Positions 1 through 10,029 of a DNA stretch of 64,000 bases are shown here, piece by piece. Source of the DNA: an uncultured Lachnospiraceae bacterium (GTDB lineage: Bacteria; Bacillota; Clostridia; Lachnospirales; Lachnospiraceae). A program made the translations under genes and the position numbers. Numbering within the stretch: the first letter of the stretch is position 1; every line of letters begins with the position of its first letter. The notes below the pieces were generated by a model. It did no database searches. It had not been told where the DNA came from and saw only the letters and a program-made list of their open reading frames with translations. Location of the stretch: NCBI GenBank assembly GCA_947594855.1, contig CANQEL010000003.1:121139-185138 (forward strand), written 5' to 3'.

Positions 1-1181
1 AACAGGCTTCCGAATACCATATCAAGTATCCCTCTCATTTCGCCGGAACTCTTTGCTTCATTTATTCTTTCAATAAGCTGCTTCTGGCGTGCGGCAATCT
101 GTTCAAACTCATTGATTTCTTTTAATATACCTAATGCCGCCCATATGAATCTTGTATATGCTTCCTTTATCACCTGAGGATTATACAACGAACCGTCAAA
201 GAAATAATCTTCAAATTTCTTTACTGAATTCAGTGTCGCCGCTTTGTCCATCGAATACAGGGAAGTTTTCATCAGATTTTCTGTTTCAACCGGATACTCG
301 CACTTTTTTACTTTGATTTCAGTAACCTGCGGAAATGTTATTATCACGCCGTCGCCAAATATCATATTCCAGTGGAGATAGCTGTTTATAATTCTGTAAC
401 TGCTTTGTATATTTTCAAGACCCTCTGCCCTTATCATGCCCGTGCATACCTTACGCATGGATAACGGGTTTCTCTGTATACTTGTTTTAATATGCCTTTC
501 CATCTCATCCAGATTCCCGCATTTGTATATTAATGCAAGAAGCGACATTTCTTTTGGGAGCTCAAGTATTATATATTCTGTTCCGTCTATATGGTCCAGT
601 ATTTTACCTATTGTTTTCTTTACTGATTCCACATTTTCTTCATAATAATATCCAAGATATGCCGTAAGCTCTACAAATACCGTATCCCTCCGTATTCCGT
701 GGCGGTTATCCATATACTGTACAAGCTTTTCATCTACATCTATGATTCCGTTTATAATTCCAAGGAAAATATTGTTTAGCGAACTCAGTGTTTCCGGCAC
801 CTCATTGTCATCCGAAATCTCATCCGCAAGATTACTTAATGTCTGTGTAAGCTCTCCGATTGTAATAGGTTTGGTAAGATATTCCCTCACGCCCAGCCTC
901 ATTGCTTCCTGTGCATATGAAAACTCAGAATACGCGCTTATAACAATAACTTTTGGCATCCTGTCTTTTTTCTTAAGCTCAGCAAGCATCTCAAGTCCGC
1001 TCATACCGGGCATCATTATATCAGTAATAACTATATCCGGAGAATTTTCCAGTATCAGTTTAAGTCCGTCTTCTCCGTTATCTGCAGTTGCTGCTACCTC
1101 ATAATTATCACCTATTTTTTCAATAAGCCGGCATATTCCCTCGCATATTCTTATTTCATCTTCCACAACAATTATTTTCAT
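1..1181 (-). CDS. Response regulator, YesN/AraC type (3' end off window)
   Basis: N-terminal receiver domain with the acidic cluster VEDE near residue 7, the predicted phospho-acceptor D54 in VITDIMMPG, and K104 in the YLTKP motif. About 270 further residues follow without a stop up to the window edge; the AraC-type helix-turn-helix expected at the C terminus would lie outside. The ATG at 1181 overlaps the stop of the upstream sensor kinase in an ATGA, so the pair is translationally coupled. By family, it should be phosphorylated by that kinase and activate a nearby carbohydrate-uptake or surface operon; that target is inference, since the left neighbours are not in the window. Confidence 0.88.
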   Translation of the reverse strand, partial: MKIIVVEDEIRICEGICRLIEKIGDNYEVAATADNGEDGLKLILENSPDIVITDIMMPGMSGLEMLAELKKKDRMPKVIVISAYSEFSYAQEAMRLGVREYLTKPITIGELTQTLSNLADEISDDNEVPETLSSLNNIFLGIINGIIDVDEKLVQYMDNRHGIRRDTVFVELTAYLGYYYEENVESVKKTIGKILDHIDGTEYIILELPKEMSLLALIYKCGNLDEMERHIKTSIQRNPLSMRKVCTGMIRAEGLENIQSSYRIINSYLHWNMIFGDGVIITFPQVTEIKVKKCEYPVETENLMKTSLYSMDKAATLNSVKKFEDYFFDGSLYNPQVIKEAYTRFIWAALGILKEINEFEQIAARQKQLIERINEAKSSGEMRGILDMVFGSL

Positions 1182-2968
1182 TTTGTTTCCTCATCTTTCG
1201 GCAATATAATATATACTGTTGTTCCTTCCCCAGGCTCACTTTCAATATGTATATCCACACTTTCGCCATAATACATATGCATCCTCTGGAAAGCATTTTC
1301 CATTCCTACATGATATTTTTCATCATAATCGTCATAGTGCTGGAACTGTCCTGCATTAATTGCATCCACCTGCTCCTTTTTCATTCCGACCCCGTTATCT
1401 TCTATGGTTATCCTCAGCATATCGTCTGCTTTTATTGATATTCTAAGCATATGAAGCTGTTTTTTATTTTTAAAACCATGTATTATCGAATTTTCAACAA
1501 ACGGCTGAAGCAAAAGCTTATGTATATTATACTGCATTACCTGAGGCTCAACATCAATTTCAAATTTAAAAGTGTCCTTAAGCCTGGTCTGCTGCAGATA
1601 TATATACTGCTTAAGCCACTCCATTTCAGTGGCAATACTGACAATTCCATTGCTGTTGCTTATGCCATACCGGAGAATTTTTCCAAGTGCGCTGATGGCA
1701 TTGCTTATTTCTATCTCATCATTGTCTATCGCCATCCAGTTAATTGTATCTAATGTATTGTAAAGGAAATGCGGATTAATCCTTGCCTCCAGCGCCGTAA
1801 TCTCAGCAGCCTTTTCCCTTTCAGCAAGCATTTTTTCCTTTTCCATGGACACTTCAAGCTGGTCAAGCATATCATTCAGATGGTCTGCTATAGCCGCAAG
1901 TTCCGTAGGCATTCTTGATGTAGTCTCTATACGTACATTCATATCGCCTTTTTCAATAAGATGCATTTTTCTGGCTATCCGGTCCACATGCGACATAAGA
2001 TATCTGGTAGTAAAAAGCACTATTATTATAACAAGTACAGCCGAACCAACCGCCATGGAAACAACCATCTGCTGTATCTGTACAATTTCTTCATTATATC
2101 GGTTTGTAACTGATACATTAACAATATCCCATCCCAGTTTAGCATCATGCTGTACTTCATAAGACAGATTCTCCGCCTTCAATACTCCTGTCTTTTGTAC
2201 GAATTTTATATACGAGTCATTCGTAAGTCCTATATCTTCTGCTAAATACTGCGAATCTTCATATGAAATAACACGGCCGCTGCCATCAACCAGAAATGTA
2301 ACCATATCTTTCCGTTTATAGCCGCTCGGATTACATATTTTTTCAAGAAGCTGTTCATCTATGCTTACTATTACAACAGCCCGCTTTTCTTCAACACCGG
2401 CCTTGTAAAGCATGGAGTGTGCCATATGGAATAAATAATATTTTTTATTTGGCCCTGTTTTTGCATATTCTGTTGATAAATATACATTCTCATCACTGTC
2501 AGATACCATATCATACATTTCAGACAGAGTCATTGAATACTCATGTAGCCAGAACGGATTATATGAAAAAGGCGTAACCCTGTCATAAAAAAAAGACTGA
2601 TTATTTTCATTCACTATAGTAATTGACATAATATAGTCTTTTGTATTTAAAAGATTACGCAGCTCCTGTCTTATATCGGACTTTATCTGATTCTTATCCT
2701 CAGATATATTATATTCTGCAAGCATCTCTTTAAGCGTCTCATCTGAATAAATCTGGCGCATTACATCACTGTATGAATCGGTCCACGTATCAAGCGATGT
2801 TTCTATATGAGAAAGGTTAGCGCGCGTGAGCTCCCTTGTATTCCGCTGTATTATATCAAGATATCTGTTATACATTATCAGGTCAATAATAAGTATCGGT
2901 ATCAACGCAGCAAAAAGCATCGAAATTAACAGTCTTCCCCGTAAGCTGCCAAATCTGCGTCTTAACAT
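1178..2968 (-). CDS. Sensor histidine kinase, YesM family
   Basis: 596 aa membrane kinase. A first membrane helix at about residues 11-31 and a second around 295-318 bracket an extracellular dCache-like sensor region, followed by a HAMP linker. The His_kinase core has the phospho-acceptor H400 in INPHFLYN, the N box FVENSIIHG near 490 and the G1 box DNGVGM near 527. Start ATG is preceded by GGGAGG seven bases upstream. It is the upstream partner of the response regulator (ATGA overlap). In Firmicutes such pairs usually sense extracellular sugars or oligosaccharides through a binding protein; the ligand here cannot be told. Confidence 0.9.
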   Translation of the reverse strand: MLRRRFGSLRGRLLISMLFAALIPILIIDLIMYNRYLDIIQRNTRELTRANLSHIETSLDTWTDSYSDVMRQIYSDETLKEMLAEYNISEDKNQIKSDIRQELRNLLNTKDYIMSITIVNENNQSFFYDRVTPFSYNPFWLHEYSMTLSEMYDMVSDSDENVYLSTEYAKTGPNKKYYLFHMAHSMLYKAGVEEKRAVVIVSIDEQLLEKICNPSGYKRKDMVTFLVDGSGRVISYEDSQYLAEDIGLTNDSYIKFVQKTGVLKAENLSYEVQHDAKLGWDIVNVSVTNRYNEEIVQIQQMVVSMAVGSAVLVIIIVLFTTRYLMSHVDRIARKMHLIEKGDMNVRIETTSRMPTELAAIADHLNDMLDQLEVSMEKEKMLAEREKAAEITALEARINPHFLYNTLDTINWMAIDNDEIEISNAISALGKILRYGISNSNGIVSIATEMEWLKQYIYLQQTRLKDTFKFEIDVEPQVMQYNIHKLLLQPFVENSIIHGFKNKKQLHMLRISIKADDMLRITIEDNGVGMKKEQVDAINAGQFQHYDDYDEKYHVGMENAFQRMHMYYGESVDIHIESEPGEGTTVYIILPKDEETK

Positions 2969-3012
2969 AAAGATACCTCCCGATTTTATTCTATAGATAC
3001 AATTATAGTCTA

Positions 3013-3041
3013 TTGACCTGTATATAAATATGTATTATAAT
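3013..3041 (+). promoter_or_regulatory. SigA-type promoter of the AraC gene
   Basis: TTGACC (3013-3018), 17-base spacer, TATAAT (3036-3041). Transcription should begin near 3048, downstream of the upstream in-frame ATG at 3030, which therefore cannot be the start of the AraC gene. Confidence 0.7.
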
Positions 3042-3092
3042 CGTATTTATATAGATAATTTTCTTATAAATATTGTCAGGCGGAATACTATA

Positions 3093-3908
3093 ATGAATGA
3101 AATAATATTAAACAATCAGACTCTTCCTATCGTTTTAAATGCCGGATTTGCAGAAAAACTTCCTGAAAATATGACAAAGGCAGATTCATCTGATTATCAT
3201 ATTATGCTGTATATTATAAACGGAAAGATATCAATAACCGAAGAAGGCATTACTTACAATATAAAAAGCGGAGATATTATTTTTCTAAGGCGGAATCTTA
3301 ATATACGTATTAATACTTACGGGAAATCTGGAATACACCTGTACTACTTTTTCTTTTATATGAAACAGGAGCCGGAAACGTTTCCTGAGCTTGCAAAGTC
3401 ATACACTGTTCCAAAAACGCTTGAAGGAATATCCGGTTCTGTATTAGATATTAAAATTCATGATTATGCAGTATATTTCCAAAATTCCCATGAGTCGTCT
3501 GCACTTGCAGTTAATACTTCTTTTTATGACATTTTATCCGAATGTATTAAACTGAACCGTGAGTACCATTCATTTCAGAACAACCTGTCTGACGAGATAA
3601 AAAATTATCTCAGGGAATATGCTGACAAACCTCTCAACACAAGAGATATGGAAAAACGTTTTTATCTTACATATAAATATATGGGAACAGCATTTAAGAA
3701 AAGTACAGGCTCAACCATACTGCAGTATCATACCGACTTGAGAATGAAACAGGCGCACAGGCTGCTCACCACAACATTTTACAGTATAGACGAGATAAGC
3801 AGACAGCTTGGTTACTCTGACGCATTGTATTTCAGCAGGGTTTTCAAAAAATATTACGGCCAGTCTCCGCAGATATACCGCAAAGCGCACAGAAAGCCAC
3901 AAAATTAA
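3093..3908 (+). CDS. AraC family transcriptional regulator
   Basis: 271 aa from the ATG at 3093. An upstream in-frame ATG at 3030 is rejected because the promoter -10 box lies at 3036-3041, and AGGCGG sits correctly before 3093. The N-terminal half resembles a cupin-like ligand-binding fold (AraC_binding). The C-terminal ~95 residues form the double helix-turn-helix, with the family signature region around SIDEISRQLGYSD and YFSRVFKKYYGQSP. It is divergent from the two-component operon, so it may regulate the same sugar-related genes, or itself; that is inference from position only. It converges with the AEC transporter gene. Confidence 0.88.
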   Translation: MNEIILNNQTLPIVLNAGFAEKLPENMTKADSSDYHIMLYIINGKISITEEGITYNIKSGDIIFLRRNLNIRINTYGKSGIHLYYFFFYMKQEPETFPELAKSYTVPKTLEGISGSVLDIKIHDYAVYFQNSHESSALAVNTSFYDILSECIKLNREYHSFQNNLSDEIKNYLREYADKPLNTRDMEKRFYLTYKYMGTAFKKSTGSTILQYHTDLRMKQAHRLLTTTFYSIDEISRQLGYSDALYFSRVFKKYYGQSPQIYRKAHRKPQN

Positions 3909-3934
3909 ACCCATACATCCGCAACAAATATTAT

Positions 3935-4870
3935 TCAGCCGAGGCATAACCATATTACAGCCGGTATCGTAATGATTGCCGCCAAAGTCGTAAGAAATAT
4001 TCCTTTTGCCGCCATTTTTTCATCCCTTTTATATTCCGTTGCAAAAAGCACCGCGGTATTTGCGACCGGCATAGCAACAAGTATAAGAGTAATGGCAGCT
4101 ACCGTATCATTATGTATAAAATACCTGATGACAGGCCACGAAAGGAGCGGAAGCACAAGCTGTCTTATGAATGTGTATATGTATATTCTTATATCACCAA
4201 GCATCTCACGTATATTCATCATTGCAAGGCTTGCTCCCACAAGCATCATTGCAAGCGGTGACGTAAGGCCGCCAACCGATTCAAACACTTCCATTATTAC
4301 TCCCGGAACGGGAATCTCAAGAAGAAATATTATTACCGAGACAAAACAGCATAATATACCCGGATTAAGAAGTTTTTTCAAATTCAGAACGGGAACGCCG
4401 TTATCATTTTCTTTAGGATAATTTATCAGAACAACTCCCATAGTAAACACACATATATTAAATACGCAGTTAAAAACCGCCGCATAGAATACCCCTTCAG
4501 TTCCATAAAGCGCATCAGCCACAGGAAATCCCATAAAACCTACATTAGAAAAAACTGTCATGAACATGTACAGGCCCTGAAGCGGTTTTTTTACACGCAG
4601 AACAAATGTGATGATTAATCCGGCAACCGGAAGAAGTATGTACATGGCTGCTGCAATTATAAACAGCTCCCCAAGCATATCTCTCTTTTCCGCACCCGCA
4701 TTCTCTATAAAGGAATGGATAATGAGCGCCGGCGTGGTTACATAAAGAAGTATCTTTGTAAGATGTACCCTTGTATGGTCATCAAGCATCTTCACTTTAT
4801 ATAAGAAATAACCGACACACATTATCAGAAAAAGTTTTATCATCTGCAGCAGCACTACTGTAATACTCAT
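3935..4870 (-). CDS. AEC (auxin efflux carrier) family transporter
   Basis: 311 aa, about ten hydrophobic helices over the whole length, in the order typical of the AEC family (Mem_trans): N-terminal MIKLFLIMCVGYFLYK and the helix-break segment FSNVGFMGFPVADALYG around residue 107. Bacterial members move malate, malonate or other organic anions, but the substrate cannot be deduced. Start ATG has GGAG eight bases before it. It begins 17 bases after the clpB stop with no terminator between, so it is probably read through from clpB. Confidence 0.85.
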   Translation of the reverse strand: MSITVVLLQMIKLFLIMCVGYFLYKVKMLDDHTRVHLTKILLYVTTPALIIHSFIENAGAEKRDMLGELFIIAAAMYILLPVAGLIITFVLRVKKPLQGLYMFMTVFSNVGFMGFPVADALYGTEGVFYAAVFNCVFNICVFTMGVVLINYPKENDNGVPVLNLKKLLNPGILCCFVSVIIFLLEIPVPGVIMEVFESVGGLTSPLAMMLVGASLAMMNIREMLGDIRIYIYTFIRQLVLPLLSWPVIRYFIHNDTVAAITLILVAMPVANTAVLFATEYKRDEKMAAKGIFLTTLAAIITIPAVIWLCLG

Positions 4871-4887
4871 ATCATATTCTCCGTATC

Positions 4888-7476
4888 TTAGTCATTCACC
4901 TGCTTTCTTATTCCAAGTCCGTCAGGCGTCCTGTCCAAGTATACCACACTTTCGGGATTTATGTCACCTGAAAGCATTGCTCTTGCAAGAACAGTTTCAA
5001 TATTTTTCTGCATATACCTTTTTAATGGTCTTGCGCCATATACCGGGTCATATGCCTGATTTACGATATATTCTTTAGCTTCGTCTGATACTTCAAGAAC
5101 AATCTCTTTATCTGCAATCCTTTTATTAATATCTTTAATAATAAGCTCTATTATATCAGATATATTATTTTTAGTAAGTGGCTTAAACATAACTATTTCA
5201 TCAAGCCTGTTAATAAATTCAGGCCTGAACGAGCTCTTCAGCAGATTATTCACGGCATCTTCACATTCTTTATTGATATTACCTTCATTATCTATTCCGT
5301 TAAGCAGATATTCGGAGCCGAGATTTGATGTCATAATAAGTATTGTATTTTTAAAATCTACAGTTCTTCCCTGTGAATCCGTTATTCTTCCGTCGTCAAG
5401 TATCTGAAGCATTATATTAAATACATCAGGATGCGCTTTTTCAACTTCATCAAATAATATGACTGAATAAGGTTTTCTTCTTACCGCTTCAGTAAGCTGA
5501 CCGCCTTCATCATATCCTACATATCCCGGAGGCGCTCCGATAAGTCTTGATACCGAAAATTTTTCCATATATTCACTCATATCAATCCTTATCATACTCT
5601 GCTCATTATCAAACAGACACTCTGCAAGGCTTTTTGAAAGTTCAGTCTTTCCAACTCCTGTCGGGCCAAGGAACAAAAATGAACCAATAGGTTTACGTGG
5701 GTCTTTAATCCCTGCCTTTGAGCGAAGTATTGCTTCTGATACTCTCGTAACTGCATCATCCTGTCCAATCACCCTTTTATGAAGCTCTTTATCAAGATTA
5801 AGCGTTTTGGTCCTTTCGCTCTCCGTAAGTCTTGTTACAGGAATCTGAGTCCACCTTGAAACTATAGAGGCTATTTCTTCCTCTGTAACGCTTTCCTTAA
5901 TAAGTTCTGAAGTCTGTCCGTCACCTGCCTCGGAGGCATGAAGTTTCTTTTCAAGTTCGGGAATAATTCCATATTGAATTTCTGCGGCTTTGTTGTAATC
6001 CGAACTTCTTTTGGCTATTTCGAGTTCTTTCTTCCGCTGTTCAAGCTCTTCCTTTACTTTGCTTGTGCGTTCTACCATACTTTTTGCGACATCCCATTTT
6101 GCTTTCATGCCTGCAAAACTCTCTCTTGCATCCGAAAGCTCTTTTCTTATAACTTCAAGCCTTTCTTTACTCAGATTATCCTCCTCTTTTGTAAGGGCGG
6201 TCTCTTCAATCTCAAGCTGTATTATCTTTCTCTGCAGGTCTTCAAGTTCTGCCGGCATTGAATCAAGCTGCGTCTTTATAAGCGCGCACGCCTCGTCTAC
6301 AAGGTCAATCGCCTTATCCGGAAGGAACCTGTCCGTAATATACCTGTCGGATAATACCGCCGCTGATACTATTGCAGAGTCTGATATCTTTACTCCATGG
6401 AAAACCTCATATCTTTCCTTAAGTCCTCGGAGTATGGATATTGCCTCCTCCACGGTAGGCTCATCTACCATTACAGGCTGAAAACGTCTCTCAAGCGCTG
6501 CATCTTTTTCTATATACTGCCTGTATTCATTAAGCGTTGTCGCGCCTATACAGTGAAGCTCACCCCTTGCAAGCATCGGCTTAAGCATATTACCCGCATC
6601 CATCGCGCCGTCAGTTTTTCCTGCGCCTACAATCGTGTGAAGTTCATCAATAAAAAGTATAATTTCCCCTGAACTGTCTTTTACTTCATTAAGTACTGCC
6701 TTAAGTCTTTCTTCAAATTCACCTCTGTATTTGGCGCCTGCCACAAGAGCCCCCATATCCAGCGCAAACAGCTTTTTATTTTTCAGTCCCTCAGGAATAT
6801 CTCCCCTCACTATACGCTGTGCAAGTCCCTCAACTACTGCCGTTTTTCCTACTCCGGGCTCGCCTATAAGCACCGGATTATTTTTGGTTTTACGTGATAA
6901 TATCCTTATTATATTCCTTATCTCGTCATCCCTGCCTATTACCGGGTCAAGTTTCTGCTTTTTTGCCTGTTCTACAAGGTCATAACCATATTTGGCAAGC
7001 ACATCATACGTATCTTCAGGATTGTCCGTATTGACCGACTGGTTTCCTCTTACCTGCGAAAGCACCTGAAGAAATGCATCCCTTGTAATATTAAATTCCT
7101 TAAGAAGCGACTTAACATCACTGTCTCCATGCTTCATAAGACTCAGGAATATATGCTCTACCGATACGTAACTGTCCTTCATGGCGTTGGCTTCATCTTC
7201 TGCATGTGTCAGTACTGCATTAAGTTCTCTACCTACAAATGGTTCTCCGCCCGATACCTTAGGTCTTTTTCTTATAAGTCCGCCAACCTGCGCTTCAAAC
7301 ACTTCCGTCTGTATATCCATTTTCTTAAGAAGGTCCTTTATAAGGCTTTCATCAATAGTAATGAGCGCGTACAAAAGATGTGCTGTGGCAATCTCCTGAT
7401 TACCATATTCATCCGCCAAAGTGGCAGACATATTGACTGCTTCCATTGATTTTTGCGTGAATTTTTTTACGTTCAT
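4888..7476 (-). CDS. clpB: ATP-dependent chaperone ClpB
   Basis: 862 aa Hsp100 disaggregase that threads aggregated proteins with DnaK. Order seen: N-terminal Clp_N repeats (1-145), AAA+ domain 1 with Walker A GEPGVGKT and Walker B LFIDELHT, the long coiled-coil middle domain (about 400-520) that distinguishes ClpB from ClpA/C/X, AAA+ domain 2 with GPTGVGKT and [11 protein letters not shown], then the ClpB_D2-small domain. Full length for the family. AGGAGGG precedes the ATG. No CIRCE (TTAGCACTC inverted repeat) or CtsR heptad repeat is visible upstream, only a SigA-like promoter overlapping the leuS terminator. Confidence 0.97.
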   Translation of the reverse strand: MNVKKFTQKSMEAVNMSATLADEYGNQEIATAHLLYALITIDESLIKDLLKKMDIQTEVFEAQVGGLIRKRPKVSGGEPFVGRELNAVLTHAEDEANAMKDSYVSVEHIFLSLMKHGDSDVKSLLKEFNITRDAFLQVLSQVRGNQSVNTDNPEDTYDVLAKYGYDLVEQAKKQKLDPVIGRDDEIRNIIRILSRKTKNNPVLIGEPGVGKTAVVEGLAQRIVRGDIPEGLKNKKLFALDMGALVAGAKYRGEFEERLKAVLNEVKDSSGEIILFIDELHTIVGAGKTDGAMDAGNMLKPMLARGELHCIGATTLNEYRQYIEKDAALERRFQPVMVDEPTVEEAISILRGLKERYEVFHGVKISDSAIVSAAVLSDRYITDRFLPDKAIDLVDEACALIKTQLDSMPAELEDLQRKIIQLEIEETALTKEEDNLSKERLEVIRKELSDARESFAGMKAKWDVAKSMVERTSKVKEELEQRKKELEIAKRSSDYNKAAEIQYGIIPELEKKLHASEAGDGQTSELIKESVTEEEIASIVSRWTQIPVTRLTESERTKTLNLDKELHKRVIGQDDAVTRVSEAILRSKAGIKDPRKPIGSFLFLGPTGVGKTELSKSLAECLFDNEQSMIRIDMSEYMEKFSVSRLIGAPPGYVGYDEGGQLTEAVRRKPYSVILFDEVEKAHPDVFNIMLQILDDGRITDSQGRTVDFKNTILIMTSNLGSEYLLNGIDNEGNINKECEDAVNNLLKSSFRPEFINRLDEIVMFKPLTKNNISDIIELIIKDINKRIADKEIVLEVSDEAKEYIVNQAYDPVYGARPLKRYMQKNIETVLARAMLSGDINPESVVYLDRTPDGLGIRKQVND

Positions 7477-7526
7477 ACATAGCCCTCCTTCAAATTTTAT
7501 ATATTTGTTTTATATGTTCTATCCCA

Positions 7527-7555
7527 ACTATAACACCGTATTAATAAAAATGCAA
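7527..7555 (-). promoter_or_regulatory. Probable clpB promoter
   Basis: On the minus strand TTGCAT (7550-7555), 17-base spacer, TATAGT (7527-7532). The -35 box lies inside the distal arm of the leuS terminator hairpin, so terminator and promoter overlap. Confidence 0.55.
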
Positions 7556-7576
7556 CCACTTTTTATTATGGCTGCA
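7544..7576 (-). terminator. Intrinsic terminator of leuS
   Basis: Stem TGCAACCA (7551-7558) with TGGCTGCA (7569-7576), then a U-rich run on the minus strand (7544-7550). T-runs on both sides make it potentially bidirectional. Confidence 0.75.
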
Positions 7577-7595
7577 TTTTTTTATTTCTATTAAT

Positions 7596-10007
7596 CTATT
7601 TCTGTACTATATTGACTATTCTTCCCGGTACATAAATTTCTTTGACAATATTTCCGGTAAGCTTGCCTGAAACTGCTTCTTTTGCTGCGCTTATGGCTTC
7701 TTCTTTAGATGCGGAAGCAGGAATCTCTACGGTATTTTTGGTCTTACCGTTAATCTGTACGGCAATCTCGATAGTATCTTCCACCATTTTGGCTTCATCA
7801 TACTCAGGCCACTTTTCATCAAATATACTGCCGGTATGTCCGTATTGCTCCCATATCTCCGATGCTACATGAGGCGTAAACGGCGCAAGAAGTATCGTCA
7901 TTGTCTCTATAAGCTCTTTATCAATTCCGCCCTGTTTCTTTGCAACCTCATACATTTTATTGTTGTATTCCATGAATCCGCTGACAACAGTATTAAGGCT
8001 GAACGCTTCAAGCCTTGTGGTTATATCTTTTATAAGCCTGTGACGTATTTTTACCGTCTCATCAGTAGGAGCCATGCCCTTATCCTTATTGTCCATTGCA
8101 AGCTTCCAGAAACGGTTTATGAATCTGTATACGCCGTCTATTCCCCTGTCGTCCCACTCGGAATCAAGTTCAGGCGGTCCTACAAAAAGTTCATACAGAC
8201 GAAGCGAATCACATCCGTAATCGTTTACAAGTTCATCAGGCGATACGACATTGCCCTTTGACTTACTCATCTTGGCTCCGTCTTTTCCAATCATTCCCTG
8301 ATTGAACAGCCTTGTAAACGGCTCCTTGAAATTAATCACTCCTATATCATACAGGAACTTGGTATAGAATCGCGAATACAAAAGATGCAGCACGGCATGT
8401 TCAACGCCGCCTATATACATATCAACAGGCAGATATTTCTCAGCCTTTTCTTTGGACACAAGTTCCTTATTATTTTTATTATCGACATATCGCAGGAAAT
8501 ACCATGACGAACCTGCCCACTGCGGCATTGTATTGGTTTCACGTTTTGCCGGCGCACCACAGCACGGGCATGTAGTATTTACCCATTCCTCTATGTCTGC
8601 AAGAGGCGATTCTCCCGTTCCTGTAGGCTGATAACTTTCAACCTCAGGAAGAAGAAGCGGAAGCTCTTCCTCAGGCACAGGCACTGCGCCGCACTTCGGG
8701 CAGTGAACTATAGGAATCGGTTCGCCCCAATAACGCTGTCTTGAAAATACCCAGTCACGGAGCTTGTAATTAACTGTCTTTCTTCCAAATCCCTTTTTCT
8801 CAATCATCTCAGGCGCTTCCTTTTTAAGCACCGATGATTCCATTCCGTTCCACTCGCCGGAGTTAATCATTGTTCCTGAAGCTTCGGTATAAGCTTCAGT
8901 CATATTCTCTATTTCTTTACCGTCTTTTGCTATAACCTGTATAATAGGTATTCCGAACTTGGTTGCAAACTCAAAGTCCCTGTCATCATGCGCAGGAACA
9001 CACATAATAGCTCCTGTTCCGTAATCTGCAAGAACATAGTCCGACAGCCAGATAGGAATCTTCTCATTATTAAGCGGATTAATCGCATAACTTCCCGTAA
9101 ATACACCTGTCTTTTCCTTATCCTGAAGCCTGTCTACGGAGGATTTCATTGAAGCTTTATATATATAATCCTCTACAAGCGCTTTGTTCTCTTCTGTCGC
9201 AAGACTCTTTGCAAGTTCATGTTCAGGCGCAAGAACCATAAAGGTTGCTCCATACAATGTATCCGGGCGGGTAGTATATACGGTAATTACATCGCTTTTG
9301 CCATCTACTTTAAAATCAACCTCGGCGCCGTAACTTTTGCCTATCCAGTCAGTCTGCATTTTCTTTACCTTTTCAGGCCAGTCAAGGTCTTTAAGGTCTT
9401 CAAGCAGTCTGTCCGCATACTTGGTAATCTTAAGCATCCACTGTTTAAGATTCTTCTTCGTAACCTGCGCACCGCACCTTTCGCAGCAGCCGTTTACAAC
9501 CTCTTCATTTGCAAGTCCTGTTTTACATGAAGGGCACCAGTTGATTGGCATTTCTTTCTCATACGCAAGCCCTTCCTTAAACATCTTTACAAATATCCAC
9601 TGTGTCCATTTGTAAAACTCAGGGTCTGTAGTATTCACTTCCATATCCCAGTCATATATTGCAGATATCTCATTAATCTGTCTCTTTATATTGCTTACAT
9701 TTTCAGCCGTGGATTTTTTAGGGTGTACTCCCATCTTAATTGCATAATTTTCTGCCGGAAGTCCAAATGCATCCCAGCCCATAGGATGAATCAGGTAATA
9801 TCCCTGAAGCATTTTATACCTGCTCCACACGTCAGATATAACATATCCTCTCCAGTGTCCTACATGAAGTCCGCTTCCCGAAGGATACGGGAACATATCC
9901 AGACAGTAATATTTGGGTTTCTTACCGTCATCCACATTAACCGGATTCTTTTTCCAGTTATCACGCCATTTCCGTTCTATTTCCTTATGATTGTAGGGTG
10001 TTGCCAT
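7596..10007 (-). CDS. leuS: Leucyl-tRNA synthetase
   Basis: 803 aa class Ia synthetase that charges tRNA-Leu in the cytoplasm. The HIGH-type motif is HVGH at residues 48-51 in PYPSGSGLHVGH; the KMSKS loop reads KMSKSKGNVV near residue 570. Two zinc-type Cys clusters are present (CPSCKTGLANEEVVNGCCERC and CPKC..CPCC), and the CP1 editing domain contains TTRPDTLYG and DRDFEFA. The ATG at 10007 is chosen over an earlier in-frame start at 10082 because GGAGGAATTA lies just upstream and the earlier start would sit inside the upstream gene. It begins 22 bases after the L,D-transpeptidase stop, and no T-box is visible in front of it. Confidence 0.97.
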   Translation of the reverse strand: MATPYNHKEIERKWRDNWKKNPVNVDDGKKPKYYCLDMFPYPSGSGLHVGHWRGYVISDVWSRYKMLQGYYLIHPMGWDAFGLPAENYAIKMGVHPKKSTAENVSNIKRQINEISAIYDWDMEVNTTDPEFYKWTQWIFVKMFKEGLAYEKEMPINWCPSCKTGLANEEVVNGCCERCGAQVTKKNLKQWMLKITKYADRLLEDLKDLDWPEKVKKMQTDWIGKSYGAEVDFKVDGKSDVITVYTTRPDTLYGATFMVLAPEHELAKSLATEENKALVEDYIYKASMKSSVDRLQDKEKTGVFTGSYAINPLNNEKIPIWLSDYVLADYGTGAIMCVPAHDDRDFEFATKFGIPIIQVIAKDGKEIENMTEAYTEASGTMINSGEWNGMESSVLKKEAPEMIEKKGFGRKTVNYKLRDWVFSRQRYWGEPIPIVHCPKCGAVPVPEEELPLLLPEVESYQPTGTGESPLADIEEWVNTTCPCCGAPAKRETNTMPQWAGSSWYFLRYVDNKNNKELVSKEKAEKYLPVDMYIGGVEHAVLHLLYSRFYTKFLYDIGVINFKEPFTRLFNQGMIGKDGAKMSKSKGNVVSPDELVNDYGCDSLRLYELFVGPPELDSEWDDRGIDGVYRFINRFWKLAMDNKDKGMAPTDETVKIRHRLIKDITTRLEAFSLNTVVSGFMEYNNKMYEVAKKQGGIDKELIETMTILLAPFTPHVASEIWEQYGHTGSIFDEKWPEYDEAKMVEDTIEIAVQINGKTKNTVEIPASASKEEAISAAKEAVSGKLTGNIVKEIYVPGRIVNIVQK

Positions 10008-10029
10008 TTTTAATTCCTCCATAAGATAA

